Source: Nephromyces sp. MM_2019
Lineage: Eukaryota; Apicomplexa; Aconoidasida; Nephromycida
Reading direction: 5' to 3'
Length of the DNA: 40,586 bases
Assembly: GCA_015657535.1 (NCBI GenBank)
Contig: JADHZB010001974.1
Location: 4,381-44,966 of the forward strand
Position 1 is the stretch's first letter. Each line of letters opens with the position of its first letter. Under the pieces are notes generated by a model that saw only the letters and a list, made by a program, of their open reading frames with translations, was not told the origin of the DNA and did no database searches. The position numbers were made by a program, and so were the translations under genes. Below are positions 34,401 to 40,586 of this stretch, piece by piece.

Positions 34401-36939
34401 TTGATCATTGTGAAGGAGGTGGATTATGCTCTGTCTTCCCACGTTTTAAGCTACTTTTGAGGATGAAATATCTACACAATGCGCGATATCCACACAGAAA
34501 ACAGCATCATCATAGATTCGGCCTTTTTTTGTGTGTTTCCCCCCTCTGTGATCTACGTTTTTAACTATCTCTCTTTGACTTCTCTCTCTGTCATTCACAC
34601 GCTTTCGACCCCATTTAACCACTCCCTCCAATATTCACCCATCCCACATCCTTCAACCCACCGCTTTTCACCCACCCTAACCTTCCGCCAACCCCCCTAC
34701 CTTCCACCCCCTCCCGCTTCCATCTACCCCCTTGCCCTTTCGTTCATCCTACCCCCCCCTCCACCCCCCTTCGGTACGGTTTTCTATTGTGTCTCCTACT
34801 TGCGTTCCAACCACACTCCCCCAGTCTCCGTCCTTTCTATCAGGCGCTAACCCAGGGGGGGTACAACCTGGGGTGGGAATGAATGCTGCAGCACCCCCCA
34901 CGATGCCGAATTTTGGAATACCCCCCTCAACTGGTGGGCAGTTGGGAACGCAACAGACACCTGGAGCTACACCCCCCAGTGTGGGGCAGGTGGGAGCCCA
35001 ACAGACGCCTGGAGCTACAACCCCCAGTGTGGGGCAGGTGGGAGTCCAACAGACGCCTGGAGCTACACCCCCTAGCACTGCTCAGACAGGTTCTCAGCAG
35101 CCTCAGCCTGGAGCTTCCCCCATGTGGCCAGGCTCATTGAATCCCTACGATATTGCGAGGATGATGTCTCAGTCAATGGCAAGCAATCCCCAGGGATTCA
35201 ATGAGGCTGTGGAGCAGATGCATAGCGCTATTGCACGGAATCCTGAGCTTATGCAGCTTTGCCGTCGATTAGGTGTGTGTGTGGGGGTTATGTAGGGCTT
35301 GTGTGGGGGTTGTGTAGGGGTTGTATGGGGAGTGTGGGCAGTAGGAGGGAAGTATGTAAAGTGTATGGGGTGTGCGTGTATTGGAGTGTGCAGGATGTGG
35401 GGGGGTTGTGTAGGGATTGTGTACAAGAGTTGTGTAAGGAAATCGTCTACGGTTTTGGGGGGCTTGTTTGCAGCGTGTAGGATTTATTTTTACCGTGTGT
35501 GGTGCTGTTTTAACTTTGTGTGCACGGGGTTTTATATGTTTCATATGTTGTCTTTGGGAGATTTTTTGTAGTCTAGGTATGTAATGTGTTATTCTCGCTA
35601 CTTTTTGTGTGTGTTAATTGTACTGCCTGGTGTGTTTCTGTTTATATGTAAGCAGTACGTTATACAGTATGGGATAAGTATCCTTTCAAGTTGTGTGTCT
35701 TAAATTTTCCTGTGTGTGTTAGGGGCTGATATGGCTGCTCAAGGTGCTAACCCCGGCATTCCTGGTGGTAACCTTGGGGGTAACCTTGGGGCCAATCTTG
35801 GGGCCAATCTTGGGGCCAATCTTGGGGCTCAGCAGAACTTTCAGAATATGGGATTCCCCACTATGCCCCGCGTGGATACTAGGACTCCGGAGGAGAGGTA
35901 TAACGTGTGTGTACGTAGCTCCTATTCCATAGCTTGTTATGGACTAGTGTGTGATTGGTGTGCGTATATTGAATGTATTTTTATGTCGTTTATACGTGTG
36001 TTGTGGACTGTTACTGACATTTGCATGTTTGTGTGGCTAGGGGTGTCCAAGTTGTGTGTGTTTTTTTTGAGTTGGTGTGCGTGAATTGTTGAGTTGGTCT
36101 GCGCGTGTATGTTGTCTAATGTGTGCGTGTGCTGCCCAGTGTGTATGGTGTCTAGTATGTGCATGCCTTATCCTATTTGCCTTCATGTGTTCCAATTTGT
36201 GTGTGTGTTGGCGCAGCGATTTTTCTTTGTGTTTTTTCAAATTTACCTGTATGTGTTGTCCAATTTGTATGTGTTGCTAGATTTCTAAAGAGGTTTACTT
36301 ATGCCTTTGAGATTTCTTGATACTTTAGAGTTTATGCACCCTATTCTCGCTTCCTTACCTTCTCTCCTCTTGTATGATGCTATTTATCGCCTGAAAGCAG
36401 GCGGTTTATTTCATCGAAATGCTCCTCTTCAACAATCCAGTGTGTGCCTGTGTGATATTCGGCTGTTTTTACTTAGTTTATGAAGTTTTCGCCATGAAAA
36501 CTCTGGTGCTCTCTTTAAGAGATAAGCACGTTATAGCTAGGCCTTCTAGTAGGCGTAGGTCATAAGCCTCCCTTTTCTTTTTCGTCCACATTTTTCTGTC
36601 CTCATCTCTGTGTTCCAGTCTTGGCTCTCTCTTCATCCTTACGCCTCTCACCCACCTCTCCCCCTCCCTCCCTCCATCTCTTATACCTCCTCTCACTCCC
36701 CCTACCTGTCCCTCACCCCCCACCCTTCAAAAGCTTTCATATGCTTAGTCTACCTAATCTTCTCACACACTCTCCCCCCTCCCCCTCTCCCCCCTTTCCC
36801 TAGGTATGCCCCTCAACTGCAATCCTTAATGGAGATGGGATTCATTGATGCTGCAGCGAATATTCAGGCCCTACAGGAGTGTGGTGGAGATGTCAACGCT
36901 GCCATTACCCGCTTGTTGGAGAGAGGTGTAGGAAACTAA
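31406..36939 (+). CDS. Ubiquilin / Dsk2-like ubiquitin shuttle protein, ten exons
   Basis: Ubiquilins carry ubiquitinated or misfolded proteins to the proteasome: the UBL binds proteasome receptors and the UBA binds ubiquitin. Exons are 31406-31562, 31926-32081, 32284-32391, 32682-32779, 33109-33189, 33452-33514, 34058-34100, 34844-35272, 35723-35897 and 36804-36939. All phases agree, giving 481 residues. The UBL spans about 1-77 (start MAENELLKINVKITAGKPFE, then RLVYKGRMLKD and SGHVMHLVK). A first STI1-like block is near 155-200 (NPMVQQTLQSMMRDPEVLRQ). A three-copy 16-residue repeat (QQTPGATPPSVGQVG) follows. A second STI1-like block is near 335-378 (NPYDIARMMSQSMASNPQGF). An NLGA repeat comes next, and the UBA occupies 437-481 with M448-G449-F450 and CGGDVNAAITRLL. 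Exon 2 could end 3 bp earlier, and exon 7 could start further upstream. Introns 1, 7 and 9 end in very long pyrimidine tracts; most others are TG-rich. Confidence 0.95.
31780..31925 (+). other. Long pyrimidine tract before ubiquilin exon 2
   Basis: About 140 bases of almost pure TTC/TCT/CAT precede the acceptor TTTTCTTCAG ending at 31925. The antisense acidic ORF over it is an artefact of this tract. Confidence 0.75.
34590..34843 (+). other. Long C-rich pyrimidine tract before ubiquilin exon 8
   Basis: Roughly 250 bases made mainly of C and T with CCACCC/TTCCACCCCC motifs lead to the acceptor CTTTCTATCAG ending at 34843. A similar tract precedes exon 10 (36640-36803). Confidence 0.7.
34930..35085 (+). 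repeat. 48-bp tandem repeat coding for the ubiquilin linker
   Basis: Three copies of a 48-bp unit containing CAACAGACGCCTGGAGCTAC (first copy CAACAGACACCTGGAGCTAC) encode QQTPGAT(P/T)PS(V/T) blocks. A fourth, diverged copy follows (QQPQPGASP). The unit length keeps the frame. Confidence 0.85.
35769..35830 (+). repeat. 12-bp NLGA coding repeat in ubiquilin exon 9
   Basis: Five copies of (A)A(C/T)CTTGGGG(G/C)(T/C) encode Asn-Leu-Gly-Gly/Ala. The last three copies are identical (AATCTTGGGGCC or its start), suggesting recent slippage. Confidence 0.85.
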
Positions 36940-37141
36940 ATGGGCAATTTAGAAGGAATGCCTGCTTTTTTCGCACACACATATACGCAAACAATACCTC
37001 AACGCACGTTGTCCCTCAGAGCCTCATTTTTGTTGGCGGGTAGTACTTTATGTTAGCCTAGTCAATTTGATGTTGAATGTATATAGAAGATGATAATGTG
37101 TGCTAACCACAGCAAGCTTCTAGTAGTGTGCTAGTGAGATA

Positions 37142-37266
37142 GCTAGTCTCATCATAACCATTGTTAGTGATAAGCTAGCAGCCTAGCTAGTCTGTTAGCA
37201 GCTTTTACTAGTGACAAGCCAGCAACCTAGCTAGTCTCATCATAACCATTGTTAGTGATAAGCTAG
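37142..37266. repeat. Direct repeat of 37 bp, copies 88 bp apart
   Basis: GCTAGTCTCATCATAACCAT followed by TGTTAGTGATAAGCTAG occurs at 37142 and again at 37230 without a mismatch that I can see. Shorter CTAGCTAGTC and TTAGCAGC relatives lie between the copies. Confidence 0.85.
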
Positions 37267-38929
37267 AAGCACTCTTATTGGCAGTCATATAATGCCAATC
37301 CTGCTCCCGTCTTCGCTAGATATGATAATATCAATGAAATTCTTCGCGAGTTTGTGTGTGTGTCTTCTTTATTTGAGTAATTTTAAGAGTCTCGTGCCCT
37401 CCTTTGTTATTAGGAAAGCAAGAGAGAGCAGTGTCGTTAGTTAGCCTTAGCATCCTGGTTTGTTGGCTGAGTAACTTGCATGGTTAGGGCGTTCCTCCGT
37501 TGGCATTTTGTCTGAGTGTGTATGTGTGCGTGTACTTCACAGCTGAGAATCATGTTTTTTAGTTCAAAGTGTTTGTTGCTACGTTCACCTGTTGTGTTGT
37601 TTTGATTGGAAGTGATGCTACGGTGGAGCGAAACTGGCCTTCAAGGGGTGATTTTCTGTGTGTGTGCACGCCTGATTTGTGTGTGGAAAGGGGGGGTTTG
37701 TTGGGTGTATGTTCAGGAGGGGTGTGCTGTGAAAAGATTTAATGTGGTGGTGTGTGTTGCGTGTGTGCATGTATATTTGATGGTTTGAGTCGGTGTGTGT
37801 GGCTTGGTATCAGTTGGTGGGTGAGTTAGTTTGATGTGCGTGGCTTGGTGTGAGTTGGTGTGTGCGGTTTGGCGTGAGTTGGTGTGTGAGCTGAGTTGGT
37901 TTGCGATTTCTCTTTTGTATTTGGCCCAGCATCGATGTGTGTGGCAAATCAAGGCCCCAAGGGTAGGCAGCGGTTAATGCCCATTAGAAGGAGAGCAGCT
38001 GCGTGTGTGTGGCCATTGAAGTGATGGGATGGCTTTAGGATTGGGTGAATCTAGAGGTTGAAGATTAATGAAAAGAGACCCTCGTTTTGCACACAAAATG
38101 AGGCTAAAAGGCATACTTTCGTTCACCTATAAAACAGGAAGACGTGCGGGTGCGTTTCATTGTGTGTCTGTGTGTGTGTGCTGAGCATCAAATCTTCAAC
38201 GCCATCACCATATAAACAGCATACGTTCAGAAAAAACCTACGAGTTCTACGCTTATGAATCAAGATTTGAGCACGGAAAACAGCGATCTTCACGCAGGAA
38301 TAAGCATACAAACGAAGGCACTTGTGCCTGTGGGGGGTACATATATACCCAGTTGTTCATGGCTATTCATAAGTTACTGAAATTTTTCTTGAAGAAGACA
38401 ATCGTTAGAGTTTCCTCCGTATAGTATCAAACTCAGTGTAGAGCATAGTTCAAAACAAGGCTTCAAGCATTTATAGCCTTGCTACTCTGGAGATATTTGG
38501 TGTGTGTGTGTGTTTGTTAAGTGCATTTGTTAAGTTTGTGTGTTCGTTAGGTGGTTCTGTTTGTGTGTCTGTGTATGTTGAGTGTGTTTGTTAAGTGCAT
38601 CTGTTAAGTGTGCGCGTTCATTAAGCGCGTGTGTTTGTTAAATGTGTGTGTTTTTTTGCTGTGTGTGTTGCGTTTATGCGTAGGATTTCATGCTCACCTA
38701 TTACTTAAGAGCTGAAAAGAAATCATCGAGCGCGCTAAGCCTTCTGACAGATTCAGGGTTTTTATATTTTGAGTTATCACTCGTTTTAGTGGATGGCAGC
38801 TTCGCACACAAGCTAACTTTGGTTGTGTGTGGATTTGCGATCAAGCTGACGGTGGCATATGAATGCACACACAACCTGAAGTTGATCTTACATGGATTCA
38901 CACACAAGGTGATGCTAATCTCACGCAAC

Positions 38930-39145
38930 ATCCCCAGACAAAATCACACACTCTAACACATAGTCACACACATAGCCACACATATAGTCATACATATAAT
39001 CACACTCACACACACCACCACACGCAAAATCACACACTTACACACCGCCACACACAAAATAACGCATTCTCACACGCACCGCCACACACAAAATCACACA
39101 CTCTCACACACTACCACGCACGCTTCCCCCCACACACACACAAGC
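38930..39145. repeat. CA-rich minisatellite
   Basis: Units of about 30-34 bp containing CCGCCACACACAAAATCACA recur at about 39016, 39046 and 39080, within a longer CACACA-rich stretch. Confidence 0.75.
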
Positions 39146-39162
39146 TGCTACAGCATTCACAC

Positions 39163-40355
39163 TCAGATGGCTATACTTGAAGTAGCCTGCTGCTTCCTCT
39201 CCATAACAGCCATGAAGAAACCATCCATTCCATGAGATTTGGGGAGGCTATGGAAAGGCTCCTCACAAAGCGACAAGCCATGCCTTTCGCACAGAAAGTT
39301 TATCTGATAACACAAAAGAGACACACACAGAGGTACATGCAAATATACACATACAAAACAGCACACACACAGGCACACACACACACCGAATTAAAAGTGC
39401 GAAGATGGGTTGTTAATGAAATACTGAAGAAGGAACGAAGCAGGAGGCTGCTTGTGCGAGAAAATCACTAATCTTCAAGTTGCTCAGAAAATGCATCTTC
39501 TCTCATTTAGGAGTCTTGAAGGCTCAGTGGGGGGGGATACTGTGTGTGCTAATGATACGTGGAAGACTCGCTGTATGTACACCCAGGCCTATGTCAGGGG
39601 GGTGAGAGGGAGAATAGTATATTTTGTGGGGGTTAGGGGGAGGTGTGATGTGTTTGGGATTGTTTGTGAGGTATGTCTGGGGAGTGGGGGGGTGGCTAGG
39701 ATTGATTGTGATACGCTTATTGGGGTTTGTGTGTGTGCAGAGTGCGGCATTATCCGTAATAAGCCCACGGTAACTGTATATGTACAGGATTTTTGAAGGC
39801 CTGTGATGTGTGTGGTGCTCTCTTAATGCTAGTCTCATTCCTGCTTCATCTATTGTCTGTAAGTGGTTTGTTTTAATCTTGTGCGTAACATTTATTTTGC
39901 CTTGCTTGCGTGTTTTTCACTTATACACTGTATACAGAGTTCGCACACAAGCTTGAATTCGCTCGATTTATCACCTGATTAGCATTCTCCTCATCTAATA
40001 TACTCGCTGTAATGTATACAATCTTCCCGTCCTTCTTCAAGTATTTTAAGCCTTCCAAGAAGATCTGTCGTTGAGTCTCAATTAGAGACTGTAGCTGAGG
40101 GAGATACAGGGTTCATTGTCTTCTGTGTATACGATTCTACCGTGTGAAATGCATACACACACACACAAGAGATATGCAAACTTCTTAGTATGCGAAGCAC
40201 TGCTTGAAAAAGCTCTTCATATGCGAAAACACACACACAGGCACACACAACAGCTAAAACTGCAAAATCTATACCCAGGAAATGCTAAAGTTCCATTTGA
40301 GATCAGGTTGGCGACGAAGTGCTCCAGTCACTGAACAAGGAACATCCACTACCAC
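39163..40355 (-). CDS. RsmB/NSUN-type RNA cytosine-C5 methyltransferase, 3' part, catalytic motif altered
   Basis: Members methylate cytosine C5 in rRNA or tRNA using S-adenosylmethionine. Three exons are in the window: 40355-40275, 40094-39975 and 39303-39163 (TGA stop). All are phase 0 and encode 113 residues. Exon 40355-40275 carries motif IV as VVVDVPCSVTGALRRQPDLK (family usually PCSGTG). The next carries GLKYLKKDGKIVYITASILD followed by EENANQ; motif VI is normally TCS, and its cysteine is the nucleophile, but here it is Ala (GCG). The last carries FLCERHGLSL and HGMDGFFMAVMERK, the family's C-terminal DGFF block. The wording resembles bacterial, especially alphaproteobacterial, RsmB. 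That may hint at an organellar role, but no targeting region is visible. The N-terminal half, with the SAM-binding motif, is beyond the right edge. The middle exon could extend about 48 bp further. Confidence 0.85.
39304..39974 (-). other. Intron of the methyltransferase gene
   Basis: The sense strand starts GTGATA and ends TGTGTTATCAG. It contains a TG-rich tract (39310-39385) and a segment that is C/A-rich on the sense strand (39530-39735). Confidence 0.7.
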
Positions 40356-40469
40356 CTGCACACACACAGTTACAGCAAGATGATAGGCGTAAATACCCTC
40401 AATTCATTGTGCGTTTGGAGTTAAGCAGCCCTGACGTTCGCTGCAAATCAGATAAGCAATAGGCTTTAT

Positions 40470-40586
40470 ACTCACCAACACACATACACACACACACACA
40501 CCAACACACCCACCTACACACTCACCACACCCACCTACACACACACCAACACACCCACCTACACACTCACCACACCCACCTACACA
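40470..40586. repeat. 45-bp minisatellite at right edge
   Basis: CCAACACACCCACCTACACA at 40501 repeats at 40546, a 45-bp period, with internal half-repeats CTCACCACACCCACCTACAC. It is CA-rich on the plus strand, within or next to an intron of the minus-strand methyltransferase gene, and continues past the window. Confidence 0.85.

Larger units (their letters stand above)
36940..39162. other. Spacer between convergent ubiquilin and methyltransferase genes
   Basis: TG-rich tracts on the plus strand at 37505-37915 and 38495-38680 are followed by CA-rich tracts from about 38805. An 88-bp direct repeat lies at 37142-37266. A minus-strand ORF at 38311-38123 (VKIAVFRAQILIHKRRTRRF) is exon-like but unsupported. 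Both 3' UTRs should be here. Confidence 0.55.

Overview
This window is nuclear DNA of an intron-rich eukaryote. Several genes are split by ordinary GT-AG introns, and standard TAA, TAG and TGA stops are all used. The protein families are eukaryotic: a UFM1-conjugating enzyme, a ubiquilin/Dsk2 protein, a twin-CX9C TRIAP1/Mdm35 protein and an RsmB/NSUN-type methyltransferase. Introns and spacers are packed with TG/CA microsatellites, and one gene encodes a giant serine-rich low-complexity protein. This style suggests a protist, perhaps an alveolate such as an apicomplexan. That is an inference from style, not a proof; I recognise no species-specific marker.

Layout. Positions 1-9252 (minus) hold a huge two-exon gene. 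Its second exon stays open for more than 7.6 kb and runs off the left edge, giving at least 2,994 codons of disordered, repeat-rich protein. Positions ~9717-12167 (minus) hold a set of short exons with good splice sites that look like an unidentified gene. Positions 13407-17226 (plus) hold UFC1 in four exons; its first intron may contain a nested antisense gene (13815-14483). Positions 18532-21203 (minus) hold a many-exon gene of unknown family starting with a signal-peptide-like segment. Positions 24026-24379 (plus) hold an intronless TRIAP1/Mdm35 homologue. From 24.4 to 31.4 kb there are only two weak candidate ORFs and microsatellite DNA. Positions 31406-36939 (plus) hold a ten-exon ubiquilin gene. 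Positions 39163-40355 (minus) hold the 3' part of an RsmB/NSUN-like methyltransferase gene, whose 5' part lies beyond the right edge.

The recognised genes share a broad theme of protein and organelle quality control (UFMylation, ubiquitin shuttling, mitochondrial intermembrane-space lipid transfer, RNA m5C). There is no operon logic in such a genome, so I treat their proximity as coincidence.

The most notable points are: (1) the giant serine-rich ORF, in which CA microsatellites appear to have been used as Thr-His and Ser-His coding repeats; (2) TG-rich repeats that lie mostly on the sense strand of introns and flanks, so that CA-to-TG switches coincide with inferred gene orientation; (3) a methyltransferase whose motif VI nucleophilic cysteine is replaced by alanine; (4) several convincing but unidentified spliced genes. 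All exon boundaries were read by eye and need transcript support.
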